From Halomarina rubra (GTDB lineage Archaea > Halobacteriota > Halobacteria > Halobacteriales > Haloarculaceae): a stretch of 64,000 nucleotides of DNA. Shown here one piece after another: positions 52,634 through 60,844 of this stretch. The position numbers and the translations under genes are program-made. Below the pieces are notes generated by a model. That model saw only the letters and a program-made list of their open reading frames with translations, ran no database searches and was not told the DNA's origin. The DNA lies in the NCBI RefSeq assembly GCF_023699475.1, contig NZ_JALXFV010000003.1, forward strand, positions 612,878 to 676,877. Direction: 5' to 3'. The stretch's first letter is position 1; every line of letters begins with the position of its first letter.

Positions 52634-53596
52634 CTATCGCTCCGCGCGGAACGAGCGGACGCGCTCGCGGTCCGGGAGCGCCGTCATCGCGCCCTCGGCG
52701 GTCGTCGTCACCGCGGCGACGGCGTTGGCGAACGCGAGCACCGGTTCGAGCGACTCCCCGTCGGCGAGCGCCGCGAGCGCCCCGGCGGTGAACGCGTCGC
52801 CCGCACCCGTCGTGTCGACCGTCTCGACGCGGTAGCCGGGGTGGGCGACCGTCGCCGCCCCCCACGGCGCGTCGGCGGTCGCGGACGCTACTGCCCCGGC
52901 CGCCCCGCGGGTCAGGAGGACGGTGTGAGGGCCGGCGTCGTGGACGGCGGCGGCTAGCCCCGCGCCGTCGTGCTCCTCGCCACCGTCGTCGAACCCGGCG
53001 GCCGCGAGGTCCTCGGATGTCGCCTTCACCACGTCCGCGCGTTCGAACGCGCGGGCGGCGACCGTCTCGAAGTCGTCGGTCCACAGTTCGGGGCGGGCGT
53101 TCGGGTCGAACACGACCGTCGCGCCCCGCTCGCGGGCGCGCTCGGCGAGGTCGAACGTCGCGCTCCGGGCCGGTTCCGAGGCGAGGGCGACGCCGCCGAC
53201 GTACACCCACCCGACCGACGCGAGCACGTCGTCGGGGACGGTCCCCGGTTCGAGGCGGGTGTCGGCGGTCCCCTCGCGGTAGAAGGTGAACGCGCGGTCG
53301 GCGTCGGCGGCGTGCTCGACGAACGCGAGCGTCGTCTTCGCCTCGGGGTCGCGTTCGACGAACCGGTCGGGGACGGCGTGGTCGGCGAGCGTCTCGACGA
53401 GGACGTCCCCGAACGGGTCCTCGCCGACGCGCGTCCAGAACCACGGCGCTCGGCCGAGCGTGGCGAGGCCGACGGCGACGTTCGCGGGCGCACCCCCCGG
53501 TCGGCGGCGGAACCGCTCGACGGTCGCGAGCGGTCCGGCGGTCGCCGGCAGGAAGTCGATGAGCGTCTCACCGGCGACGAGCACGTCGGGGTCCAT
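52634..53596 (-). CDS. PfkB-family carbohydrate kinase
   Basis: The 320-residue ribokinase-like kinase begins MDPDVLVAGETLIDFLPATA. The first PfkB signature is in RRPGGAPANVAVGLATLGR, and the second, with the catalytic base, is in VDTTGAGDAFTAGALAAL near residue 265-282. FDPNARPELW is typical of the fructokinase branch. The substrate may be fructose, 2-keto-3-deoxygluconate or a related sugar. It is convergent with the Gfo/Idh/MocA gene and precedes none of its own strand closely; the GH13 gene lies 50 bp upstream on the same strand. Confidence 0.88.
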   Translation of the reverse strand: MDPDVLVAGETLIDFLPATAGPLATVERFRRRPGGAPANVAVGLATLGRAPWFWTRVGEDPFGDVLVETLADHAVPDRFVERDPEAKTTLAFVEHAADADRAFTFYREGTADTRLEPGTVPDDVLASVGWVYVGGVALASEPARSATFDLAERARERGATVVFDPNARPELWTDDFETVAARAFERADVVKATSEDLAAAGFDDGGEEHDGAGLAAAVHDAGPHTVLLTRGAAGAVASATADAPWGAATVAHPGYRVETVDTTGAGDAFTAGALAALADGESLEPVLAFANAVAAVTTTAEGAMTALPDRERVRSFRAER

Positions 53597-53646
53597 ACGA
53601 CTGCTGAGCCGTCGGCCACACTAAATCCGACGCTCGTCGCTCGCCG

Positions 53647-55305
53647 TCAGCGCCGGTAGACGCGTGCCTCGTATGGTCGCAGTCGCCGCTCGTCGTCGGC
53701 CGGGGTGTCGTAGTTACCGATTAGCAGGTCTGCGTCCGGGCCGGCCAGGTCGTCGTCGAGCGCGACCGGTTCCGAACCGACGTCGAGCACGACGACCAGC
53801 GTCTCGTCGTCGAGCGTCCGCGTGTAGGCGAACACCTGCTCGTGGTCGGCCAGTCGTAGTTCGTAGTCGCCGTAGACGAGCGTCTCGCTGTCGTGGCGCA
53901 GGTCGACGAGCCGTCGGTAGTAGTCGAGCACCGACCCCTCCTCGGCGCGCTGGCGGGCGGCGTTCACCTCGGCGTAGTTCGGGTTGACCGGCAGCCACGG
54001 GTCGCCGGTGGTGAACCCGGCGTGCTCGCTGTCGTCCCACTGCATCGGCGTGCGGGCGTTGTCCCGCGAGCGCTCGCGGACCAGCCCTTTCACGTCCTCG
54101 AACCCGTCGATACGGCCCGAGGCGACGCCCGCCTCGATGTGGCCGAGCGTCTCGGCGTCCCGTATCTCGTCGAGGCTCTCGAAGGGGTAGTTCGTCAGGC
54201 CGAGTTCGTCGCCCTGGTACAGGTACGGCGTCCCCCGTAGTGTCAGGAGGAGGGTGGCGAACAGCGTCGCGGACTCGTAGCGGTGAGCGTCGTCGCCGAA
54301 CCGCGAGACGACGCGCGGCCAGTCGTGGTTCCCGAGGTAGACGGCGTCCCAGCCGTCGCCGAGACCGGTCTGCCAGCGCGTGAGTATCTCCTTGAGTTCG
54401 CGCAGGTTCCACTCTCTGACCTGCCACCAGCCCTCCTCCTCGTGCATGTCGAGGGTGATGTGCTCGAAGTGGAACACCATGTCCAGCGGGGCGTCCGGAC
54501 CGGTGACCCGCCGGACCTGTTCGAGCGTCGCGTTGGGCATCTCGCCGACGGTCATCACGTCGTAGCGGTCGAACGTCTCGGCGGCCATCTCCGCGAGGAA
54601 CTCGTCGAGACGCGGCCCGTCCGACACCTGGTCGATGCCCGTCCAGTCGATGGTCGGGTCGCCGTCGGGCAGCCCGTCGGGTTTGGAGATGACGTTGACG
54701 ACGTCCATCCGGAAGCCGTCGATGCCCTGGTCGAGCCACCAGCGCATCATCTCGTAAATCTCCTCGCGGACGGCGGGGTTCTCCCAGTTCAGGTCCGGTT
54801 GGTGCTCGTCGAACAGGTGGAGGTAGTACTCGCCGCTGGCCTCGTCGTAGGTCCAGGCTGGCCCGCCGAAACACGACTCCCAGTTGTTCGGCGGGTCGCC
54901 GGGGTCGCCCTCGCGCCAGACGTAGTAGTCGCGGTACTCGCTGTCGGGGTCCTCGCGGGCGCGGCGGAACCACTCGTGCTCGTCGGAGGTGTGGTTGACG
55001 ACGAGGTCCATGATGAGCTTCATCCCGCGGTCGTGGGTCGCGTCGAGCAGCCGTCGCCAGTCGTCGAGGTCGCCGTACGCCTCGCGGATGGCCCGGTAGT
55101 CGCGCACGTCGTAGCCGTCGTCGTGGTGCGGCGAGTCGTACACCGGGTTGAGCCACAGCACGTCGACGCCCAACTCCTCGAGGTAGTCGAGTCGCTCGGT
55201 GATGCCCCGCAGGTCGCCGATGCCGTCGCCGTCGCTGTCGTCGAAGCTCTGTGGGTAGATCTGGTAGACGACCGCCTCCTTCCACCACGTTCGTTGTTCG
55301 GTCAT
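53647..55305 (-). CDS. GH13 alpha-glucosidase (oligo-1,6-glucosidase type)
   Basis: The 552-residue glycoside hydrolase is a complete cytoplasmic GH13 enzyme, with no signal peptide. The catalytic nucleophile is D201 (GFRMDVVNVISK), the acid/base is E255 (TVGEMPN) and the third acid is D328 (LGNHDWPR). A calcium-type turn DSDGDGIGD lies at 23-31. The residue after the nucleophile is Val, which in this subgroup marks alpha-1,6 specificity rather than alpha-1,4. The start is the ATG at 55305; a GTG three codons earlier is less likely. With the importer it would split imported isomalto-type or related oligosaccharides. Confidence 0.93.
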   Translation of the reverse strand: MTEQRTWWKEAVVYQIYPQSFDDSDGDGIGDLRGITERLDYLEELGVDVLWLNPVYDSPHHDDGYDVRDYRAIREAYGDLDDWRRLLDATHDRGMKLIMDLVVNHTSDEHEWFRRAREDPDSEYRDYYVWREGDPGDPPNNWESCFGGPAWTYDEASGEYYLHLFDEHQPDLNWENPAVREEIYEMMRWWLDQGIDGFRMDVVNVISKPDGLPDGDPTIDWTGIDQVSDGPRLDEFLAEMAAETFDRYDVMTVGEMPNATLEQVRRVTGPDAPLDMVFHFEHITLDMHEEEGWWQVREWNLRELKEILTRWQTGLGDGWDAVYLGNHDWPRVVSRFGDDAHRYESATLFATLLLTLRGTPYLYQGDELGLTNYPFESLDEIRDAETLGHIEAGVASGRIDGFEDVKGLVRERSRDNARTPMQWDDSEHAGFTTGDPWLPVNPNYAEVNAARQRAEEGSVLDYYRRLVDLRHDSETLVYGDYELRLADHEQVFAYTRTLDDETLVVVLDVGSEPVALDDDLAGPDADLLIGNYDTPADDERRLRPYEARVYRR

Positions 55306-55422
55306 GGATGTCACGTGTATCGCGAGCGTCGCGAGGGCCGACCGCGCCCGTCGCTCGGCACTGTCGTCCGGTAGCGCACCACGTGGCGAATAACTATCGT
55401 CGTCGCTCGCCCCCGTCGCGGC

Positions 55423-56607
55423 TCAGGTGCGCAGGCGGACGGTCCCGAGCAGGACCGTCGCCGCCAGCGTCGTCGCTCCGAGCAGGCCCCATGCGAGGTC
55501 GTAGCCGCCGGTCTCGACGAGCAGACCGAACAGCGGCGGGGTGAGCAGGCCGCCGACGTTGATGGCCGTCTGGCCGCCGGCGGTCGCCCCGCCGATGTCG
55601 TCGTCGTCGACGAGCGCCGACAGACAGGAGTAGAACACGCCCGTCGAGCCGTGGATGGAGAGGCCCAGACCGACGAACAGGACGGCGACGACCGGGAGCG
55701 ACCAGTCGCCGGTCGCGAGCGCGCCGAACAGCACGACGGCGAGCGCCATCTGGCCGAGCGCGACCGTCGCCGCGCCCCTCGCGCCACCGAGGCGGTCGGC
55801 GAGGCTCCCCGCGCCGATGCGCCCGACGCTGCCTGTCACCTGCGTCAGCGCGAGGACGGCCCCGCCGACGGCGGCGCTCCCCCCGACCACGTCCTCGACG
55901 TAGAGGACGGTGTAGCCGAGCATCGAGAAGATGGACGCGCCGACGAACAGCCCCGCCGCGACCAACAGGAGGAACGGGCGGTTCGCCCGGAGGCCGTCGA
56001 GGTCGGGCAGCGACAGTTCCCCGGTGCCCCGCGACCCGTCGTACAGCGCGAGGAAGCCGAGCGCGTACCCCCCCGCGAGCGCCGCGACGACCCAGAACCC
56101 CAACTGCCACGCCGCGACGGCGGCGATACCGGTGACGAGCACCGAGGCGACGCCGCTCCCGGCGGTGACGCCGACCTGCTTCAGCCCCATCGCGAGGCCC
56201 TGACGACCGGGCGGCGAACTGGCGACGATGGCGCGGTTCGAGGCGGGCATCGCCGTCGAGTACGCCGCTCCGAGCAGGCCGCCCGCCCCGAGCAGGAGGC
56301 CGTAGGAGGGGGCGAGCGAGACGCCGACGGCGGCGACGGCGAGCGCCGCGAGACCGACGACCATCGTCCGTTTCTCGCCGAAGCCGTCGACGGCGGCCCC
56401 GCTGGGGAACAGGCCGAGCGTGTAGCCGAGTAGCGCCGCCGTCAGGAAGACGCCGACCAGCGACTCGCTGAGACCGAACTCTTCGCGGATGATGCCCGTC
56501 GCGGCGAACACGGTGTAGTAACAGAGACTCGCGGCGGTCTGCCACCCGGCGACCGTCGCCACCGATGTCCAGTTCCTCGTCGCGCCGGCGTCGGTTGCCA
56601 CGACCAT
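55423..56607 (-). CDS. MFS transporter
   Basis: The 394-residue carrier has twelve predicted transmembrane segments. The MFS loop 2-3 motif is recognisable as GAAVDGFGEKRTMVVGLAA, and its second-half copy as GSLADRLGGARGAATVA. The start MVVATDAGATRNW (56607) is chosen over longer frames that would run into the palindromic promoter region. The substrate is unknown. It lies 117 bp upstream of the GH13 gene on the same strand. Confidence 0.87.
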   Translation of the reverse strand: MVVATDAGATRNWTSVATVAGWQTAASLCYYTVFAATGIIREEFGLSESLVGVFLTAALLGYTLGLFPSGAAVDGFGEKRTMVVGLAALAVAAVGVSLAPSYGLLLGAGGLLGAAYSTAMPASNRAIVASSPPGRQGLAMGLKQVGVTAGSGVASVLVTGIAAVAAWQLGFWVVAALAGGYALGFLALYDGSRGTGELSLPDLDGLRANRPFLLLVAAGLFVGASIFSMLGYTVLYVEDVVGGSAAVGGAVLALTQVTGSVGRIGAGSLADRLGGARGAATVALGQMALAVVLFGALATGDWSLPVVAVLFVGLGLSIHGSTGVFYSCLSALVDDDDIGGATAGGQTAINVGGLLTPPLFGLLVETGGYDLAWGLLGATTLAATVLLGTVRLRT

Positions 56608-56714
56608 CGTTCGGACCGTTGCCCGTGTAAGCGTAGCGAGACCGGCCGCGCGTTCCGCTTCCACTGGTCGACCGGCGAGGCGGGTCCTCGAACGATGGAA
56701 CCGTGGGGGAGGGA

Positions 56715-56738
56715 CGGAGGGTCGGAGGGTCGGAGGGT
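56715..56738. repeat. 8-bp tandem repeat, three copies
   Basis: CGGAGGGT is repeated exactly three times head to tail in the space between the divergent MFS and NUDIX genes. It is GC-rich, close to the palindrome-rich promoter region, and has no obvious function. Confidence 0.75.
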
Positions 56739-56766
56739 CCCGCTCTCCGAGTCCGGCTCGACTCGG

Positions 56767-56813
56767 GTGTTTAAACACACCCGAACTCATTAATGTGTGC
56801 ACTTATGACACAC
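56767..56813 (+). promoter_or_regulatory. Palindrome-rich promoter of the NUDIX gene
   Basis: Three symmetric elements follow one another: a perfect 12-bp palindrome GTGTTTAAACAC (56767-56778), a perfect 8-bp palindrome CATTAATG (56788-56795), and GTGTG-N9-CACAC (56795-56813). The AT-rich CTTATGA inside the last one lies about 28-30 nt before the NUDIX ATG at 56834 and may be the TATA element. The spacing would let a dimeric regulator cover the core promoter. Confidence 0.55.
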
Positions 56814-56833
56814 GAGGTCCTCGATGGAGTAAC

Positions 56834-57262
56834 ATGTCCTCCCAGACCGTCACGTACGTCGAGAAAGCCTGCGCGTACATCACCCGCGAGGACGGCGCAC
56901 TGCTCGTCTTCCGGAGTGCGGAGGACGACCGTCTCCAGGTCCCGAAGGGAACCATCGAAGCGGGCGAGTCGCCGTCGAACGCCGTGCTGCGCGAGATAGA
57001 GGAGGAGAGCGGTCTGGCGGCCGTCGGCGACACGACCCACCTCGCGACGGACGTGTGGAACCGTCGCGACTCGCCGCCGAAACGCTACGTCCGGCACTTC
57101 TTCCACACGACGGTCCACGAACCGCGCGAGCGGTGGACCCACGTCGTCACCGGCGAGGGTGCGGAGCGCGGCATGGCGTTCGAGTACTCCTGGCTCGACC
57201 TGCCGGCGGCCGCCGAGTTCGCGCTGGAACTCGACGACTACCTCCACCTGCTGGACGCCTGA
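56834..57262 (+). CDS. NUDIX hydrolase
   Basis: The 142-residue enzyme hydrolyses a nucleoside diphosphate linked to another group. The NUDIX box is GTIEAGESPSNAVLREIEEE plus SGL, at about residues 41-63, with the metal-binding REIEEE glutamates. The start MSSQTVTYVEKACAYITRED (56834) is chosen over an upstream in-frame ATG (56795) because it begins at the fold. DRLQVPKGT just before the box recalls diadenosine-polyphosphate and dihydroneopterin-type NUDIX enzymes. It is convergent with the flippase gene, 12 bp apart. Confidence 0.9.
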   Translation: MSSQTVTYVEKACAYITREDGALLVFRSAEDDRLQVPKGTIEAGESPSNAVLREIEEESGLAAVGDTTHLATDVWNRRDSPPKRYVRHFFHTTVHEPRERWTHVVTGEGAERGMAFEYSWLDLPAAAEFALELDDYLHLLDA

Positions 57263-57274
57263 GGTCGTCGCGAG

Positions 57275-58780
57275 CTACGAGCGACGCGCTCTCGCGAGAA
57301 TCGCCGCGACCCGCGTCCGGTACCGCCCGGCGAGTCGTCTCGCCAACCGACGGTCCTGTCGTGGCACGCCCGCGAGCGAGAGGGAACGTGCGTACACGAG
57401 GAGGCCGAGCGTCGTCCCGCCGACGAGCAGCGCGGTCCCCGAAAGCAGACGGCTGGTACCGAGGAGTGCGAGCGCCATCGCCGTGCCCGCGAGGAGCGGG
57501 GCGGTGAACGTCCGGTCGTACGGCCAGACGTCTTCGAGCCAGTACAGCTGTGCGAGGCGGACGAGGTTCGAGACGGCGACCGACCCCGCGGTGGCGAGCG
57601 CCGCGCCGACGAGACCGACGTGCGTGACGAGCAGGTAGCTGCCGACGAGGTTGACGACGGCGACCGCCCAGTCGTTCGCGAGCTGGAGGTACTGGTGGTC
57701 GGTCATCGACAGCAGCCAGCCGGTCGCGCCGACAGCGTTGCCGACGAGTCGGCCACAGACGAACGCGAGCAGCACCGTCGACCCGCGGGTGAACTCGGGG
57801 CCGAACAGCGCGAGCAGCTCCGTCCGGTAGAGCGCCATCGGGAGCGCGAGCGGTATCGTCAACGTGAGCGTCAGCCGGGTACAGCGCCGGTAGACGGCGT
57901 TCAGTCGGTCGGTCGCGCCGTCTGCGTGGTGCCGGGCGGCGATGGCGGGCAGGAGTTGGTTGAACGCGAACAGCGGGATGCCGACGACGAACACCAGCGT
58001 CAGCGCGACGCTGTAAGCACTCACGGCCGTCGACCCGAGGACGAGGCCGACGAGTACGACGTCGATGCGGCTCTGGAACAGGTGACCGACACGCGAGAGC
58101 GCCTCGGGGACGGCGTGAGCGAGGAACGCGCGGGCGTCGACTCCCGCCCCGGCGAGCGTGGGGGCGATCGCGGTGCGGCGGACGAACAGTCCGGCCCCAC
58201 CGAGTGCGACGGCAGCGGTCGCGACCGCTCCGGCGAGGACGACGGCGAGCGGGTCGTGCCACAGCCACACCGCCCCCGCGAACGCCAGGAGTTCGACCGC
58301 CGGCCGGACGACCCGCGTGAGCAGGGCCTGCGTCCCGGCATCCTCCAGCGCGCGGAACGCGCCCGCGACCAGCGCGAGCACCGACCGCGCAGGCAGGAGG
58401 AGGGCGAACGCCCGGAGCAGCGCCGGGAACTGCGGGTGCTGGACAGTGTGTCGGTTCAGGAGGTCCGCGCCGACGAACAGCGCCGCGCCGATGGCGACGC
58501 TGGCGACGGCCGTCGTCGCGGTCGCCAGTCCGAGGAGCCGTCGTCGTCGCTCCTGGTCGCTGCTTGGGAGGTACCGGACGAGCGCGTTCCCCGACCCGAA
58601 CGTGCCGAACGCGAGCGCCATCCCGACGAGTCGGCGGCCGAACTCGAACAGGCCGTACAGGACGACGCCGAGTTCGTCGGCGAGGACGTACGCGACCAGC
58701 GCCGCACAGCCCTGTGCGAACAGCATCCCGCAGAACGTGAGCACCGCGCCGTGGGCCGCGGACTCGACGTCCTCGGTCAC
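57275..58780 (-). CDS. Polysaccharide/oligosaccharide flippase (MOP superfamily)
   Basis: The 501-residue protein has about 14 transmembrane segments and the pattern of Wzx-type lipid-linked oligosaccharide flippases: KAY-like opening AHGAVLTFCGMLFAQGCAALVAY, FEFGRRLVGMALAFGTFGSGNALVRY, and the characteristic LFQSRIDVVLVGLVLGSTAVSAYS in the middle. It would move surface-glycan precursors across the membrane. It starts from a GTG at 58778-58780. No glycosyltransferase gene lies next to it, which is unusual for a flippase. Confidence 0.86.
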   Translation of the reverse strand: MTEDVESAAHGAVLTFCGMLFAQGCAALVAYVLADELGVVLYGLFEFGRRLVGMALAFGTFGSGNALVRYLPSSDQERRRRLLGLATATTAVASVAIGAALFVGADLLNRHTVQHPQFPALLRAFALLLPARSVLALVAGAFRALEDAGTQALLTRVVRPAVELLAFAGAVWLWHDPLAVVLAGAVATAAVALGGAGLFVRRTAIAPTLAGAGVDARAFLAHAVPEALSRVGHLFQSRIDVVLVGLVLGSTAVSAYSVALTLVFVVGIPLFAFNQLLPAIAARHHADGATDRLNAVYRRCTRLTLTLTIPLALPMALYRTELLALFGPEFTRGSTVLLAFVCGRLVGNAVGATGWLLSMTDHQYLQLANDWAVAVVNLVGSYLLVTHVGLVGAALATAGSVAVSNLVRLAQLYWLEDVWPYDRTFTAPLLAGTAMALALLGTSRLLSGTALLVGGTTLGLLVYARSLSLAGVPRQDRRLARRLAGRYRTRVAAILARARRS

Positions 58781-59309
58781 GGGCGGTCACCCTCGTGTGT
58801 CGTCCGTTCGCCGTCCGGCCGCGTTCCGGGGTGGGCTGTGGGTGGTCCGTGGTCGTGGCGTCGATACTGGTGACGGCGGTACGAGCGGTCGTCGTAGTGT
58901 GCGTGCAAGGGTCTCGTCGGTCGATGGGTGAGAAGCGGGCGAGCGGTGCCCCTGGACAGTGACGACCGGGACGGCCGGCCGATGCACTGCGTACTACCGA
59001 GGGGCGTGTCGCCGGGTGCCGAGCAGCGTGACGGAACCGCGAGTGCGACCGTTCACGGCTCCGGTCGTCTCGCGGGGTGTCCACAGTCGGCGAGCCGGTC
59101 CCGCGGGCGTGTCGAGCCTACGGACGGGACCACGAGCCCTTGTGCAACGTGAGTCGGTCTGGTCGCCGGGTCGACAAGAACGTTGGGACTCGCCTCGCGC
59201 CGGCGACCGCGTGCGGTACGGTTTTGTCGCGAAGGTGGATACTGCCCGGTATGTCCCGCTTCGAGTCCGTCCCGTCTCGCTCACGACCGCCCCGCCGGAC
59301 GGGGTCACG
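58781..59309. other. Gene-free stretch between the flippase and CNNM/CorC-type genes
   Basis: In 529 bases between divergent genes I find no credible coding sequence. A frame stays open into the downstream gene from 58959, but its translation is Arg/Thr/Pro-rich and not protein-like. I see no strong repeats or RNA genes. A TATA-like GGTTTTGTCG near 59220 might serve a leadered transcript of the downstream gene. The space may hold a long leader or be degraded sequence. Confidence 0.5.
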
Positions 59310-60620
59310 ATGCAGGTAGACGTCGTCGCCGCGGGTGGGCGCATCGCGCTCGCGTTGTTCCTCGTCGTCCTCAACGGCTTCTTCGTCGCCGCGGAGTTCT
59401 CGCTCGTCCGCCTGCGCTCGACGACCGTCGACACGATGGTGAGCGAGGGCCGACCGTCGGCGGGCATCGTCAAGGAGGCGACCGACAACCTCGACGACTA
59501 CCTCGCGGTCTGCCAGTTGGGTATCACCCTCGCCTCGCTGGGACTGGGGTGGGCCGGTGAACCCGCCATCGCGGCGCTCATCGACCCGGTGCTCGGCGAG
59601 TACCTCCCCGAGTCCTCGGTCCACACGGCGAGCGTGGCTATCGGCTTCGGCATCATCACCTTCCTCCACGTCGTCTACGGCGAACTGGCACCGAAGACGC
59701 TCGCCATCCAGGAGGCCGAGCGCATCTCGCTGCTCGTCGCCCCGCCGATGAAGTTCTTCTACTACCTCTTCATGCCCGGTATCGTCGTGTTCAACGGTAT
59801 CGCCAACCTCTCGACGCGACTCGTCGGCGTCTCCCCCGCATCGGAGAGCGAGGAGACCCACACCGAAGAGGAGATCCTCGCCATCCTCGCCGAGTCCGGC
59901 GCGGCGGGGGAGGTAGACTCCGAGGAGGTGTTGATGATCCGCGGCGTGTTCGACCTCGACGACACACCGGTCCGCGAGATAATGCGCCCCCGACCGGACG
60001 TGACGAGCATCCCCGCCGACACCCCGCTGCCCGACCTCCGCTCGATGGTCGTCGCCGCCGACTTCACCCGCTTCCCGGTCGTCGAGGGCGACGGCGACGA
60101 GGTCGTCGGCTTCATCGACGTGAAGGACATCCTGCGCATCAGCGAGTCGTTCGACCGCGACGACGACACCGTCACCGCCCGCGACCTCGCGCGAGACATC
60201 GTCATCGTCCCCGAGACGCTGTTCGTCGACGAGTTGCTCGAGGAGTTCCAGGCCGAACGGCGTCAGATGGCCGCCGTCATCGACGAGTGGGGGGCGTTCG
60301 AGGGGCTGGTCACCGTCGAGGACGTCGTCGAGGAGATCGTCGGCGACATCCGCGACCAGTTCGACATCCGGACGGACGAACCGTCCATCGAGCGCCGCGA
60401 AGCGGGCGGCTACACCATCGACGGCGGCGTCTCACTCACCGAGGTCAATGAGACGCTCGGGACCGACTTCGAGAGCGAGGGGTTCGAGACCATCGGCGGC
60501 CTCGTCCTCGACCGCCTCGGCCGCGCGCCCGAAGCCGACGACACCGTCACCGTCGACGGCTACGACCTGCGAGCAACCGTGGTCGACGGCGCGCGCATCG
60601 TCGAGGTCGTCGTCACCTAA
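59310..60620 (+). CDS. Hemolysin family (CNNM/CorC) membrane protein
   Basis: The 436-residue protein has an N-terminal CNNM (DUF21) domain with three to four membrane segments (about 10-165), including LNGFFVAAEFSLVRLRSTTV and LGWAGEPAIA. Paired CBS domains follow at about 210-335 (VREIMRPRPDVTSIPADTPL, FPVVEGDGDEVVGFIDVKDIL, then MAAVIDEWGAFEGLVTVEDV). A CorC/HlyC transporter-associated domain (about 350-430) closes it. Such proteins take part in Mg2+ export or sensing. The ATG at 59310 begins at the fold. The gene is preceded by 529 bp without a gene. Confidence 0.92.
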   Translation: MQVDVVAAGGRIALALFLVVLNGFFVAAEFSLVRLRSTTVDTMVSEGRPSAGIVKEATDNLDDYLAVCQLGITLASLGLGWAGEPAIAALIDPVLGEYLPESSVHTASVAIGFGIITFLHVVYGELAPKTLAIQEAERISLLVAPPMKFFYYLFMPGIVVFNGIANLSTRLVGVSPASESEETHTEEEILAILAESGAAGEVDSEEVLMIRGVFDLDDTPVREIMRPRPDVTSIPADTPLPDLRSMVVAADFTRFPVVEGDGDEVVGFIDVKDILRISESFDRDDDTVTARDLARDIVIVPETLFVDELLEEFQAERRQMAAVIDEWGAFEGLVTVEDVVEEIVGDIRDQFDIRTDEPSIERREAGGYTIDGGVSLTEVNETLGTDFESEGFETIGGLVLDRLGRAPEADDTVTVDGYDLRATVVDGARIVEVVVT

Positions 60621-60717
60621 CCGCGCGAGATCGGCCGGTTCGAGCCCCGAAACGCACGACCGTCCCGCATCGACCACGTGCACGACGCACCGACACTCGC
60701 TTCCGCTGGCAGATATT

Positions 60718-60736
60718 GTGTTATCTTTCTTAACAC
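60718..60736. repeat. Inverted repeat in the AT-rich intergenic space
   Basis: The arms GTGTTA (60718-60723) and TAACAC (60731-60736) pair perfectly around a T-rich 7-base loop. It lies about 100 bp after the CNNM/CorC stop and about 110 bp before the Tat-targeted subunit gene. It could be a terminator for the former or an operator for the latter; the AT-rich run to 60770 probably contains the latter's promoter. Confidence 0.5.
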
Positions 60737-60844
60737 TAGTCGTAATAATTAGGGACAATAGTTAATCAACGATGGCACTGTGTTGTGGTTACGGTTGGCA
60801 CGCAGTTGTTCCAGCCATATTCGACTCTGACGACAGCGACAGCT

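Noticed and set aside
58959-59309. An N-terminal extension of the CNNM/CorC-type protein
   Set aside because: The frame is open, but its translation is Arg/Thr/Pro-rich and the family fold begins at the ATG at 59310.
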